Source of the DNA: Siderastrea radians
Lineage: Eukaryota; Cnidaria; Anthozoa; Scleractinia; Rhizangiidae
Assembly (NCBI GenBank): GCA_964017195.1
Contig: OZ024894.1
Location: forward strand, 7,247,537 to 7,311,536
DNA: 64,000 bases
Direction: 5' to 3'
Shown here piece after piece: positions 13,351 through 26,431 of the stretch; the stretch's first letter is position 1, and each line of letters opens with the position of its first letter. Position numbers and translations under genes: made by a program. A model generated the notes under the pieces. That model ran no database searches. It was not told the DNA's origin and saw nothing but the letters and a program-made list of their open reading frames with translations.

Positions 13351-16300
13351 CAACACCAGCGCTGTTGCCTGCGAAGCTGGCGGTTTTATAGCGGGCGCGA
13401 ATAAAATGCTCTGAATACTCGGGCAGTTGCGAGAAAGCTATCGCCACACATTTGTCTCACAATCACTTCAAGCAGTTTATTTTGACAAATACCATGAATA
13501 CCGTTAGCCCGTTTGTAATATTTATGTCAAACTTCTTTTTCACAGTTGTGTAGTGGCAGAAAATAGTAAAACTTAATATTCAGTGAGTTTTAACACGTTG
13601 TGTCTCTGTTCGAATGAAACACACTAGAAAAAGGCGGTGCACTAAGAAAATTGTCTACCTAAAACAGTGTAAAAGCAAGCGAACAGAGGTGTCAGTGTTG
13701 AACCCTGTACAGCTCTATTCTGAAAAATGCAAGCGCAAAATAAATCACTGTGGGAAATAAAGTCCAACATCCTCGTGGTAAATAACAGGAAACGAGCAAG
13801 AACAAAAGCTAGTTGATGACCAACAAATCCTGGACGTATATGGTGAATTGGCCATTATTAATTGAAGAGATAAATCAGAATTTAAATGAAGTTTTATGCA
13901 CTGCTCTGGTCATAAAATTTGCAACGGCAAATGCGGCAAATGGAACCTTTCGAGTGTATCGAAGTTACCAAAATTATTAGATTAAATAATAACTTATAGA
14001 CTATCTGACTGCCATTATTTTAGTTTTGGAAAGGAAATGAATACATATAAACATTTTGATCTGACTCAGGCTAATATAGCTTGAGCACTGCCAGCAAATT
14101 CTTATTATACTGACATATAAAGATGGTTAAATCTTACCTCGAAACGAGTCCAAACAGTACTGCACCAGAGCACGAGTGTATACGAAACCAAAATCTACCA
14201 GAAAGAGTCAAAGGCAACAATATAAGTACCTGCAAGCTCTAAGGCTTTATAAATCAAAGAAGCAGAAATGCACATCTAAACACAAACTTACCAAAATTAC
14301 TCAACGCTTTTTTATATTGTGAAAACGTGAATAACGTGCCGCGCAAACTGTCCAACGGTCGAATAATGTGGCCTATTAAACCACGTGAATGTCGATGTCC
14401 ACTGCATGCCAGAAGAGGTTTCTCATTACGCATGCTGTCAGTTAACACTTTCTTACTTTTCTTTAATTGACAGCTACTGCGTGTGTTGATCTTTTTTTAA
14501 ATATTTAATTCATTAAACGTGCTTTTCAGAGAAGCATTGCGTGACGACAAAAGATATAAAAAAACACCGTCTTTAGGGCCTGGAAATAATGTAGCCAGAA
14601 GGGTCATATGATTGTCCCGCTAGCCATCGTCATGATCGAGTTACAAATTGCCAGCAAGGATTAGGTAATTAGTAATTCCCAGCCAGGTTTCCGTCAATGA
14701 GTTCACTGCCAGCAAAATTCACTTCGAAATTAAAAATTTGCCAGCCAGCGTAAGATTAGACTGAAGAGCGGATATTTTGTGGAACGGATCCGTTGGGTAC
14801 TTCTGTGGAATAATAAACCTCTTAGTCGGTGTTTTGGTCGATAACACGCGCGGACATTTTACTCATTGCTCGCATTTTTCCTGCGGGGAAAATACTATGC
14901 AACTCGCAAAATATCCACGCGTATTGTCGTCCAAAACACCGAACAAGGTGTATTACTGGTCAAACATTAGATTGTTAGATCAAAACATCGATGAAATACT
15001 TACACTTGTTTTTCATTCATATATTTACTTCTCAAACTCAATAATTTAAGTTAGCAAACCAAACAGGTCACGCTAATGTGGTCAGGTGCATGTGGTTTTA
15101 AAACTCCGGTAAAACATTTGACTAAGGTCCTTTCCCTAGAGTTTGATGAAATACGAAACACTGACGTTTGATAAAATATCAAACCCCATATACTGAAGTA
15201 TTTATCTTAAATTTAATTTACATTTATGACACAAACTCCAAGACAAATATGACACATGTAATGTTCCTCCGAGTTGCTAATTACGTGTGCAATTTGCAAT
15301 CAAAAAAAAAGCAAACAACACAATTTTTTATTCTATTGTGCACTCGCTGTTATAGGTTCAGAACGTACTTTAAATCTAATACTTCCTGAACAAATTTTGT
15401 GAGGCACAGCTTAGGAAAAAGCTGTCCAGGCCCTCCACTTTTTCTTCGCGGTGTACTTCAAAATGTTTCAATGTTTTCCGACTCGAGTTACACGTTTCTG
15501 GAAACTCCCCACCTACCCCTCCCCTAACCCAACATTTTGCTCTAAGTGATAATAAGTTAAAAAATGTTGCGAACAAGCGAACAAAGAAACTTGCCACCTT
15601 AATACAATTCAGGCGGTTAAAACAGGGACTTCTGGTTCTTCCACCCCTCCTGGAAAATGGCATGAGTTGAACTGAACCGAAAAAGGATGCCGATGTAAAT
15701 TGAACATTTAAGCAACAACGTGTGAAAAAGACAAAGACATTTTTTATCGCAAGCCAGCATCTACGTGCTCGTCATACAGCTAAAGAAAAAAAGCGGAAAA
15801 GCGGAAAGTTTAATGTGAAAATTTCTTTTGTTCATTACTATTCCCGATTGAGAAGCCATTTCAAAAACTCGTTCTTCGTGTTTCATCAGGGTCTCCAATT
15901 ACTATGAAAACAATAAAAACACTCAGCCGTATTTCATTAGTTTTCTCGTATCCGAAAACCCACGATGAAACACTCGCGCTTGTTTTTGAAATATTCCCAT
16001 GCAGGAAAAAGGGTCAATCCTTATCTAGGCTTAAATGAACCACCGATTTGACGTGTTATTCTCAAACTCATTCGTGATAATTCGTAAAGAGAAAACAAAG
16101 GAATTAGCATAAGATTAATTAGCATCTTAATTAGCATTAAATTTTGTGAACTTTTGCTTTGAATTTCTCCAAGAATTATGAATGGCTTAAGAAGCCATAT
16201 CAAACGCTCAAAAGAGTGTTTCATCAAGTATCCAAACACTTTGAAGTCGGTTAAAAAAACTCGGCTGCGCCTCGTTTTATCAACCCACTTCTCGGTGTTT

Positions 16301-16779
16301 GGATATCCTGATCAAACACTCTTTCTTATGTCTGATATAATACTTGCAATATCTGTGACAGAAACAAACATTTTTTAAGCTTTAAATCAATTGTATACAT
16401 AATCAGCATTTGTGTACATTGTTGCCTTTAATTATCATTTTAAAAATATATTGTATTAGTATCATAAGTAAGTAGGCGACTTAGATAAGTAGGCGACTAG
16501 TTTTACAGATCATAACTAAGCCAAATACAGATTGTCAGGAAAGAATGAAAAAATGTGTCCGGGGACGGCTCCCTATAGGTGTTACCCTGGTTAAATAGAG
16601 CCTTGCTTATTTTGTGGCTTGACAGACACAACTTTATGAAATGTTTCCCTGAAAATGTTTTCAATTATTATTCATTTTGTGACGTTTTGTTTCCCCAGAT
16701 CTCGGCTTTTAACACTTTGACACACTTTTCCGTTGCGTTCCGTACGAATGGAGTCACAGGTTCCCTCATTTTATATTTG
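13351..16779. other. No gene recognised
   Basis: Several short ORFs occur, but none has recognisable domains or splice context. Between 15840 and 16330 there are short facing copies of a sequence around GTGTTT and CATCAAGTATCC, suggesting decayed inverted-repeat elements. Confidence 0.4.
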
Positions 16780-17241
16780 CACTTGTGTTGATGTCAAGTA
16801 TTCGCACTTTAAATACTATGTCGTGTATTGTGAGGGCAACCTAACACGGTGAATGGAATGTTTATTGTCCACGGTCATTGCTCTGAGCTATGAAAACTAA
16901 TGTTGTTATTTTTACGGGTGTTGAAGCAGGGTTTAACATGGAGTTTAAGCAGCGACGACTAATTTTGCCCAACACTATGTTGAAGAAAATCGTGCAGTCT
17001 TGTGGCCTGTTTTGATATCCTATCAAACGTTAGCCATAATGAACATTTTGTTATCTTATTCAACCTGCCTTTGTAATCGGCTTATGAACCTTCAGTTATA
17101 ATTAATGCTAGATTGTGGACTTTTTCCCGATTGGATAAGAAACAATACTTATCGGCAATCGGTAGAACCAGCTCCCGACTGCCAGAGGACCGTTGTCGCA
17201 TTGATATATATTTTTGTTCCGTTTCGCCACTAGTCCGTGAA

Positions 17242-19481
17242 ATGACCACAATAACGCAGGGCCTCGGCTTCTTTCCGTTTTGCTTGTCACTTCTCTTGGT
17301 CTTGGCCATCACTATATCCTACATTATCTCACAGATTGAACGCGATGTTGAGCCATTTCTTCCGAGCGTCAGCAAGACCGCTGCTTTTCAGCCAGAAGGT
17401 TCCATCTTCGCCCAGTTTCTTGACACAATTGCATTCGTTGGACTGATCAACGTGTTTCTTCGCTTCTTGCAAGTTGAAATGATGACCTCTAGCTTGAAGG
17501 AAAAGAGGGCTGGATTTATCTACAAGCTAAGAGTCTCCTCCTTAACGTTTGGAATCGCAACTATGGTTGGAGTAACCATCGCTGGAAATTTCCGCTTCCC
17601 AGCGAACGAGGTGAGAATTTACGTGAACAGAATAAACGCTGGGACTGTGATGGCACGTAGTCAGACCGATTACAAAACGCCATATTGTCCTGGTTACAGA
17701 AGAACTGACGAGCTAGATGGCTTTTAAAAATATGTTGAACAAGAACAGAGGCGTTTTGACCTCACCAAAAAGCAAACACAGCTGACATGCAAAATACCAG
17801 AGGATAGTAGAAAAAATGACGGACGGTTGAGTGGCTTTGGACTAACTTTTTAAACGGTAGTTTGATATCCAAAGTGTGTGATATGGATCGCGTGTTTGAT
17901 TATGACATGATCTACAAATAGTTTCTTTTAATATCTCCTCTCGCGAAACTGAACAAAAATATTTAATTTAATTTAATTTTTATGGTCTACAAATGAAGAA
18001 TCCATTAACCAATATTGCAAAGAGCGCGAAATAAGATAACATGAAGTCCTCTAGGTCTGGTCAACAGCGGCGCTTGATTTCCTTTATACTACTTATAAAC
18101 AAACTTCGCATTTACAAAATAAGTTGCCGCAACTAAAACTCCATATTTAAAAACTCGTTTTAACACCTGTTACAACACTGCATGAATAACATGAACAACA
18201 TAGTTCAAGCTGCATGAATAACGTGAGGTTTATAGTTCAAAATGAATATTTGGACACTGATCGACATTTCATTCACTGCATTAGGTTGCCCTTCCCGCAA
18301 AGAAAAAAACTTAATTAATTTAATCTACTGTAAGGCGTGCTTAACGTTCTTTCTAGTAAACACATGGAAAATGTATGATGTCACAAAGAGTACAAGTGTT
18401 TCACCGGTGTTTTATCTTACACTCTCATGTTTGATTTAGTAATATATACTATATTGCGTCAAACCATATCAGCCCCCATCCTTGGTTACTTGAACGTCTC
18501 GGTGTAAAGATCCACCGAAAACTTTATTATGGAATTATGGTTGTTTTAATTTGATAGGAAGGCAACATTAACATGCAAAATGGACAATAGTCCACGATGA
18601 CTGAACATCAGTAGTGACTGGTATCGAGCAAGATCACGCCATTATGCAGTCGAATTTCTCTCCTGGATTTGTTATTAATTATACTGTCTTTTGTTTGACA
18701 TAGAACGTAAACTTGATCAAGCTGTAATCTCTGGTGTGGGTGTGTCGGTGTACAAGTGCTCGTCCACTGGGATGGAGTTTTGAGCGGGAGTTTGAGAGTG
18801 ATTGACCAGTTTGCATTTTATTGGCTGTGGTCACACTGAGTGCTAGTTCAATGTTCTATTGTAATTCAATTCCCATGGGTTTTAACATTATCAAAAAATT
18901 TAAATAAAAAAAAAATCGATTGGATCGAGGAACATTCCATAATCAGTTCCTAATGATTTTTGCAAGAAACAAGAGAGAAACTTGAAAACATTAGGTTGCA
19001 ATCCATTTCCATCTCAGCCATCCGCGGCCAAACACACTTAATTATAGTTTCAGAAAACTGGTAGAGTAATTTTAAACAAAACAGAAACATTTTATTTTGG
19101 GGGTTATCCAAAAACTAAGTGACAGAGCCTTTTTGACTACTCGGTGGAGTTTCATTTACAATGGTTAGACTGAATCAACAATGCGAAAAGGGACTGTGCT
19201 CTTTCCGTAGCCCTTATGTGTGTGGCTTTTGAACAGTTTGGGTCTAAAATAGGGTGTCGACTTTGACTCATTTTGGCTATTTGTGCCCTAAGGCATGATT
19301 CAAGGGAAGAGAGTTTAGAGGTTAGGCCTGTGGTGGGGCCTCTATTATATACCTAATTCAATAAAGGTTGCTTTGGCAATTTGTCATTGGCAATTGGACA
19401 TTGAGCATTGGGCATACGGAACACAATGCAATGCTTTGCTTGAGTGACCGCAAACAATAGCTTCCCAATGCCCAATTGCCC

Positions 19482-19529
<48 letters not shown>

Positions 19530-20612
19530 TGTCTCGCTAATCGCCTTCGCAAAGTACAGCAAGGACGCAGCTCGACAAGGTCGGACCGAAAGCATATATA
19601 GGCGCCGCTGGCAGCCGCTGTACGGTCCATGCATGACCTTGGAGCACAGCCAACAGCCAGCTCGAATAAGCCGCGTGTCAGTTTTTGCTGAGGGAGGAAA
19701 ACCGGAGTACCCGGAGAAAACCCTCGGAGCAGGGTCGAGAACTAACACAAACTCAGCCCACATATGACGCCGGGTCCGGGAATCGAACCCGGTGGGAGGC
19801 GAGCGCTTTCACCACTGCGCCATCCCTGCTCCCCTAGCAAAGCAACCTGCCCAAAGCAACCTTTATTGAATTAGGTACTATACCTAACGGTATATTGGCG
19901 TTTTGGCTCTCAGCTACACGCCTCAGTAACAAAATTCGGGGTTCACATGACCGTTTAGCTTCCTTAAACGGCGTTTACACCATTCCACTTGGCTGGGCAC
20001 GTTGAGACCTGCATGCGAATACCAAAATTCTTAACTTAACAAATTATTCCTTTCAGTGGACATTTTCCACAATAAGGGAGATAAATATTAAAAGGAAGGA
20101 GTTTTCGTTAATAATTTATATTATAATTTATACAGAAATTAACAAAACAACCATGAATTCAATTGATTTTGTCTCCCATCTTCTTTATTTAGGAACATGA
20201 TCACTTAGGAGTCGTTCATTACACCGGAAGTCTAATCCTTGGCCTGGGAGGAATCGTGTACTGTTTTCTGGAATCCGCCATCACATATCAACTCAGTATA
20301 TTGTCACTTTGCTCCTTCACACTCTTTGTTATACGCCTTGTAATTACATGTAGCTTGACGGTCAGCGGTGTTATGCACGTGGTTCTAAAACTTTGGACAG
20401 AGAATCACCTGAAGCACGATGGGAATCGTCTTGCCCAGGCCCCTTGGCTCCATTACAACTCGACAGACGACTATTACCCTGAACATGTCGTCAGCAACTT
20501 GGGCGAATGGCTGACATTTTTCCTGTTTGCTGTGTTTGCGTCAACGTTTTACAAGGAATTCCAGAAGTTGTCGGCCAGCTTCAAATGTTTTCCTCAGGAA
20601 AATGGGTACTAA
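17242..20612 (+). CDS. DRAM-family membrane protein, copy A (two exons)
   Basis: Exon 1 is 17242-17610 (ATG; ends AACGAG before GTGAGA) and exon 2 is 20193-20612 (after TTTATTTAG; ends TAA). The exons join in phase 0 and give 262 residues, the size of human DRAM1/DRAM2. The Frag1/DRAM/Sfk1 layout is visible: GLGFFPFCLSLLLV at the N-terminus, a first lumenal loop with FLPSVSKTAAFQPE, the TM segment around FLDTIAFVGLINVFLRF, LTFGIATMVGVTIAGNF, then GEWLTFFLFAVFASTF near the end. Family members are multi-pass proteins of lysosomal or plasma membranes, linked to autophagy. Further upstream exons cannot be excluded. The 2.6-kb intron holds a MITE with a SINE. Confidence 0.85.
19352..19875. mobile_element. 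MITE with TA target duplication, carrying a SINE
   Basis: CCTAATTCAATAAAGGTTGC at the left is repeated inverted at the right end, flanked by TA on both sides (19350-19351 and 19876-19877). The inverted ends extend about 25 bp. TA duplication and short inverted ends fit a Tc1/mariner-type non-autonomous element. It sits in the intron of DRAM copy A. Confidence 0.75.
19482..19835 (-). repeat. tRNA-derived SINE with (ATT)n tail
   Basis: On the minus strand a tRNA-like head (A-box-like GGCGCAGTGG and B box GGTTCGATTCC near 19775-19830) is followed by a unique body. The body ends in about 15 ATT repeats (19483-19529), the usual 3' tail of a LINE-mobilised SINE. Confidence 0.75.
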
Positions 20613-20725
20613 ACATTTTGACAGGAGGGAATCGACAGCAAGCAGCATAAATTTTGAAGATATAATGTATCGATTATTTAAGTTTTCCTCTCATGCCAGC
20701 TCAAACAAAAGGCCATCCTCGAAGA

Positions 20726-21516
20726 CCCAGGGGCAGATAGTCGGCGCGAGAGGCAGTTAAAACGGACGAAATAGGTGCGAGCTGAAGCCTGGTGCGAGCG
20801 AAAGTTTACAAGTCGGGCAGGAACAGCCCCTGGGAGGATACCTTTGACGGACTAGTTCAAGAGCCCATTTGCGTTCTTGCTTCTGATTGAGCACAAATTT
20901 TGTGGCATTGTATTTTTTGTGCCCAATCAGCGATCAGCTCATTTCACCGCTCCTTTCGTGACGTCTTATCCAGAGTGTAACTTTGCTAATCTTGTACCTA
21001 GTTGTCACTCGTGCGTACTGCAATCAACTTTTTGTCTCGCTCGTTCGATAGGCCTACCATCGAAGAAAGTTTTTAAAATAGTAATGTGCGAACCCACAAA
21101 GCTGAAAAATTGAGCAATTTGGCAGAGGTACTCAAGGAAAAAAAAACAAGTACGAAAATCAGATTGAGGTATAGGTGTGAACTTTAAGAAGCGTGCAGTT
21201 TGGAGCAAACGCAAAGACATGTCATGGATCGCACATAAGACCCAACTGAATGCTTCTCTAAGGCGTGAACTTTTCACAATACCTCAATCTGATTTTCGTA
21301 CTTGAAAATCACTGATTGGGCACAAAAAATACAATGCCACAACATTTGTGCTCAATCAGAAGCAAGAACGCAAATGGGCTCTTGAACTAAGGTATCCTCC
21401 CAGGGGCTGTTCCCGCCCGTCTTGTAAACTTTTCCTCGCACCAGCATGACCAGGCTTCAGCTCGCACCTATTTCGCCCGTTTTAACTGCCTCTCGCGCCG
21501 ACTATCTGCCCCTGGG
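20726..21516. mobile_element. Non-autonomous element with ~210-bp inverted ends
   Basis: 20726-20935 is repeated in reverse at about 21310-21516, starting CCCAGGGGCAGATAG. The flanks carry a related GAAGA-containing 8-9 bp sequence (CTCGAAGA, CTCCGAAGA), an imperfect target duplication. A second, smaller inverted pair (AAGTACGAAAATCAG) is nested at 21149-21183 and 21262-21303. It has no coding capacity. The long ends and 8-9 bp duplication suggest a MuDR- or hAT-like source; this is inference. Confidence 0.75.
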
Positions 21517-22114
21517 TCTCCGAAGACGGCAAAAGGTTTGAAATTATATTTTCACTTATCGTAGAGTTAAATTAATAAACTTACTGCAGTTGTTGCAGAC
21601 CACTGCTTTAGTTTCGTCAACTGTACCACAGATAAACCCCAGTTTGTTTGTACGTACAAGTAACCTTTTTGTGTGGTGTTATAAAGATCATCAGTTTGGT
21701 TTCTCATGGCCACGTGGAAAGCCCTTACACAAACAAGAGCACATAAGCTAAAGGAACGAATCACTGCTGACTCCACTGCAACTAATGAAATCATTAGGAT
21801 TATTACCAATGTAAGGTTGCTTTTGCGCGCTTTTCTTTGTTACGGTAGCTAAAGATATGCCCAATGTTTAAAGGTAACGCTAGAAAAGTGAAATTGTCAA
21901 TTTAAGAGAATTAAGATGAGAAATAAAACGAAGTCTACAGCATTCTTTTCGTTCAACTCAAAAGTTTGCTTGGTTACAATGAGGTTGCTTCATTCTATTG
22001 TCAAATCTTATCCATTCTTATCCTCCTTCGTGTCATTGTTTTCAACGTAGCAACCCTCAATGGAGAAAGTCTGAATCTTTTTCTAAACCGATGCAGCGTA
22101 AATGGCCAAACTTA

Positions 22115-24277
22115 GGGAAGGTACGTTTTTCATGAGGGGGGGGGGGGGGAGGGCTGGGGAATTTTGGTATTTTTTTCCCAAAAAAGTGTTGGCCCTCCCT
22201 TGCGTTTTAATAAAAAAAACTCCTGACCCCCCACCTTTAGGTGACTGACAAAAGTGCGACCCTCCCCTCACTACAACATGGTATGTTCCATGCTGTAGAA
22301 ACCTCTGATTATGCTTTTCATGTGGGCAGTGAAAAAATAGACATTGTTCAAGACTATACCTATTTAGGGACTCGCATCTCTTCTTCAGGAAATTTTACAC
22401 TCTCACTTGAACATCTACGACAAAAAGCTCTTCATGCTTTCTTTAGTCTAAGACGGCACACAGATTTCAATAAAGTTAAACCTTCAATAGCATGCAAAAT
22501 TTTCGACTCAAAAATCTTACCAATCTTAACCTACAACAGTGAAGTTTTGGGTGCCTTTGTGAAATCAGACTTTAAGTCGTGGGACCTTTCCCCAATTGAG
22601 AAAACTCACTTGCAGTTTTGTAAACGATACTTAGAAGTACATAACAAGGTATCCAATATTGCATGCAGAGCCGAACTTGGTAAATTCCCTCTGATCATTG
22701 ATATAAATAAGAAGATACTAAGTTATCTAAATTACTTACACCAAAAGGATGAAAACTCTATAGTCAGACAAGCCTTAAAAATATCGATTGATCTTTATGA
22801 TAACGGAAAAAATAGTTTCTACTCTAGTGTCATGAAAATAAATGAATACTATAATTTTAATCACTTTAACTATAGTTCATTAAATGATTGTAAAATTAAA
22901 CAGTATATTAATATCATGAAACAGAAGTATATTTCACATTGGAATCAGACCCTACAAAACTCGCAAAAACTTAGTTTTTATAACACTATTAAAAATAATT
23001 ATAGCCCTTCTACCTACTTAGATTTAACAAGGAAGAACCCTTTAAGGAAAACATTAGTAAAACTGAGAATAAGCTGTCACAAACTTAGGATCGAAACAGG
23101 TAGATACGACAATATACCTCGTAATGAAAGAATATGCAACTTCTGCAATTGCAACAAAATTGAAGATGAAACTCATTTTTTGTTAGATTGCCCAGCTTAT
23201 TCTCAGGTACGCGGCATATTCTTTTCTAAAATAGAATCCAAACTTCCATTACTACGACTACTACCACGCGAAACTCTATTATCACATCTTATGAATTCCA
23301 CTGACTACTTTGTAAACATTAAGCTAATCTCACTTATCTCGGCATGCTTTGAATTGAGAGACAATCTCGTTACAATGATCACCACTTCGAACAGTTAAAT
23401 GAACAATTATTGTTAGTAATTGTTTCATATATTATATATAATATATTTTTTTCCTTTGTTATGTTATGTTATTTTCTACTTTACTAATTATCTTAGTTAA
23501 TGAAATAATATGTAATTAAGTTTAAGTAGCTTTTGCAATACTACCAAATTTCTATGTAGTCATGCAAATAAAGCTTGTTGTTGTTGTTGTTGTTGTTGCG
23601 TGCTGAAACAAGGAAAATGCGAACAATCAGTGTGGGATATTTACGTTTTATAGCTGAAGTTTGAACATGGAAGTATTTGAGTATTATAAAAGTTTTGAAC
23701 ATAAAATATCTAAGGGAAAATACACGCGCTTCTTTCTCCGACTAGCCGGCATTGCTGTTGGTTATTTTAACAGAAAGGTTTATTTGTTTAGCATGCGAAA
23801 TCTGCCTCTCAAAAACAAATATTTCCGACATTTCTTACAGGGTAGAGCGCATTGTTGGATCTACTAGTAACTCTTCAGAACTAAACTACTCAGGAGATCA
23901 GGCAGCGGATAACCAACAGCAAGAAGCTGAAGAAACGATACCTGAGTCAAGTACTTCTCGATACGGAAGGACAAGGACACGAGTCCTCCGAGAAAAACTA
24001 TGTGCCATGACATAATATACATGTCAAAATGTAACCTAGTACCTATAATAAAACACCAAATTAAATCAAAGTAGGTGAAAAGAAAAACTTAATCTGTAAG
24101 AAAAATGGAAAGCAACATCACAAAAATTCTCATTAAAAAATTCTGGAAAAGATGTGTGATCCTCCCTTGAATAGCTCACATGAGGTATGGCCCTCCCATT
24201 TTGGTGCTCACTTTCACTGATGACCCTCCCCTCTGAGGCCCCAGCCCCCCCCCCCCCAAGAAAAAACGTACCTTCCC
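22115..24277. mobile_element. DNA transposon with G-rich inverted ends, TTA duplication
   Basis: Both ends read GGGAAGGTACGTTTTT inward, followed by a long G run (left) or its complement (right). TTA flanks both sides (22112-22114, 24278-24280). A 3-bp TTA duplication is typical of PIF/Harbinger elements, but I see no transposase. Right of the nested LINE is a short open stretch (about 23820-24015) ending in a basic tail, which may be a relic of its own coding part. Confidence 0.8.
22275..23600 (+). mobile_element. 5'-truncated LINE nested in the transposon
   Basis: The plus-strand frame open to the stop at 23398 encodes the C-terminal part of a non-LTR reverse transcriptase: YTYLGTRISSSGNF near the start, the thumb region, and a final Cys/His motif (CNFCNCNKIEDETHFLLDCP). 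The open frame begins upstream at 22241 only because the transposon sequence happens to be open. The element ends in a (TTG)n tail (about 23577-23600). The reading frame is intact for ~370 codons, so insertion is fairly recent. Confidence 0.85.
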
Positions 24278-24784
24278 TTAGTAGCCAGCCCACTCCCCGG
24301 CACAGTCCAACACTTGCATAGCATACCCAGCATCCATTTGGCTCCCAATTTGCAGCTTATGTAAATGTAATGGCCTTCTTACAATGTGTATGAAAGGTTT
24401 TTCAATGGATAGCAAGCCAGCTATTCCAGTCACCGTGCAGCTCTAACACAAGACACAACTAACCAAAGATTAATTTGTACATGCATTTGGTATTAACGTC
24501 AGCTTTGACCGTTACAGTGTTATCCTTAGATGTTTTAAGCTTCTTCAAATTTTATTTAGAATTGTTTTCGCGTAGTTCTAGGTAAATTACTTAACCATGT
24601 CACCATTTTTAGTAGCTGATTTTTTTTTCTTACAGGAATTTTGCATTTTTACACTTATTGTCATTCTTCTTCAATTTACGTTACCCATGTTTCATCTACA
24701 ATTTCTTTTACATACTATATAAGGCCTTGATAACGAGTGTTTCTTTTCAATTCACAGCTAACTCTTCTGATTTGCCTGACAATA

Positions 24785-24932
24785 GCCCAATTTCGATATA
24801 TCAAAATTCAACTTAAAACAATAGACATCATTATGAGGCTTAGGGTAATAATAAAAGGATTTATATGGGTTTATTCCCCTAAGCCTCGAAATGATGCCTA
24901 TTGTTTAAGACTGAATTTTAAAATATCGAAAT
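24785..24932. repeat. Hairpin MITE-like element
   Basis: The left arm (around TTCGATATATCAAAATTCAA and ATCATTATGAGGCTTA) is complementary to the right arm (TAAGCCTCGAAATGATG and TGAATTTTAAAATATCGAA), leaving a ~40-bp loop. Confidence 0.7.
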
Positions 24933-24985
24933 AGCCCTTTTCACAGTTAACTTTTCTCATTTGCATTACAATGTGTTCGAACGTG

Positions 24986-25040
24986 GATGTGAGGCAATTT
25001 CGGGCAATTTTGTAGTTTCTGCCCGAAATTGCCTCACATC
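24986..25040. repeat. Perfect 21-bp inverted repeat
   Basis: 24986-25006 and 25020-25040 are exact reverse complements around a 13-bp loop. A relative of the surrounding sequence (CTTTTCACAGTTA, then a hairpin) recurs at 32265-32415, so it is a repeat family and not a terminator. Confidence 0.75.
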
Positions 25041-25580
25041 AGTGTTTTCAGGACAACAGTAATAACAAATTAATTATTCTTTCAAGAGGGGTTTACATAT
25101 TTTTTGCCTGTAACTCGAAAACCGCTGGGTCGTTCAATTTCAGGAAATTAAAGTTTGAATAATAATGTGAGTTGGAAATGCTATTAGAAAGGAGAATGGA
25201 ATTTTTTTTCCCAATTTCAAAGTTCCCCTGGTCGCTGTTAGCTGAGGATGGTGTGCATACGTATGTAACATAGGCCCCGTATTTACATTTGTTTTGATGT
25301 CGAGCATTTGCACTTTAAATACTACGTCGTGTATTGTGCTCATTTATCAGGACTATTTTCCTTGCCGGGAAGGCAATATACTACGGTGAATGGAATGTCG
25401 ATTACCCAAGGTCATTGCTCTAAACTATGAAAACTAATGTTGTTACAGCTGAACCTAACCTGAAATCATGCCCTCCCTCCCTACTACTACTGCGTTTCGC
25501 CCGTCCCGCCTGAATGTTTCACCGAGCGAAACTAAAATGTTTCACCAAGAGAAACGAAAATAGAGCCTGATCGCAGGTTA

Positions 25581-26106
25581 AGTTGAACCTCTCCTTCCGG
25601 ATACCTCTCTATTACGGACAATTTCCTATGTCCCGACAAAATTCTCACATATTTTCTGTTTAAAAAACCCTCTATAATACGACCCTCTCTAATACGGACA
25701 ACGGACACTAAATCTCGGCCCCAGAGAGCAAATTCATATAAACTTAACCTCTTTATTATGGATGGACACTCCGGTGATCAGGTGATGATAGTTTGTGTAT
25801 GTAATACAATTTCCTGTTTGTGGTTACAAAAATAACAACGCCTTACTCACTTTATCTTCAACCGGAGATTTCAACATAAAAATAAAATACCATAACATGT
25901 AACCAAAGAGAACAAAGATCACAAAAACTCAGGCAAAAACCTTGTACGTAGTTCGTTTTGTTCCAAAACAGTGATTCGAATATGTAGCTACCTCTCCGGC
26001 AATACTGTATGCAGTTAAAAGACGAGTGACCTCTATGAAACGGACACCTCTCTAATACGGACACTTTGCTCTGTCCTTTTGGTGTCCGTATTAGAGAGGT
26101 TCAACT
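25581..26106. mobile_element. pogo/Tigger-like MITE
   Basis: The left end AGTTGAACCTCTC and the right end GAGAGGTTCAACT are inverted copies, with further inner copies of CTCTCTAATACGGACA. These are the hallmarks of pogo-type Tc1/mariner ends. TA precedes the left end, and GTA follows the right. No transposase is present. Confidence 0.75.
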
Positions 26107-26431
26107 GTATTGTTATGGGTGTTGAATTTGGAGATTACGTTTACGTTGCGACGACTTACTTTGCCTGACACTTAGTTGATCCGTAAAGCCGAATACGAAT
26201 TAAGCACCCTGTTCATGTTGGCCTGTTTTGTTATCCAATCAAACGTTAAACTCCCTTTGTAATTGGTTTTTGAATCTTCAATTATTATTTGTTAAGCTTT
26301 GAACTTTTTCCTGTTTGTTCGTGAAACAATACTTATCGGCAATTGGCAGAACCAGCCCCCGCTTGCCGGAGGGCCTTTGACGTACTAATATATCAAGAGA
26401 TTTTTGTTCCCTTTCGTCAGTAGTCCGCAAA

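Larger units (their letters stand above)
22030..24480 (-). pseudogene. Decayed DRAM-like exon, block A, split by a transposon
   Basis: Two pieces, 22030-22114 and 24278-24480, match the minus-strand DRAM-like exon seen whole in block C (shared stretches around GCAGCGTAAAT and CCAACACTTGCATAGCATA). They are separated by the 22115-24277 element. Both pieces have changes that break the frame. Confidence 0.65.

Noticed and set aside
17082..17312. Minus-strand ORFs opposite DRAM exon 1
   Set aside because: They mirror the conserved coding exon and recur in the copies only because the exon is conserved.
19353..19767. ORFs with poly-Ile, poly-Leu or poly-Tyr runs
   Set aside because: Products of the (AAT)n microsatellite in the SINE tail.
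25581..26106. Regulatory GAGAGGTTCAACT inverted motif
   Set aside because: Matches pogo-type transposon ends and lies at both ends of one 526-bp unit, so it is a MITE and not a control site.
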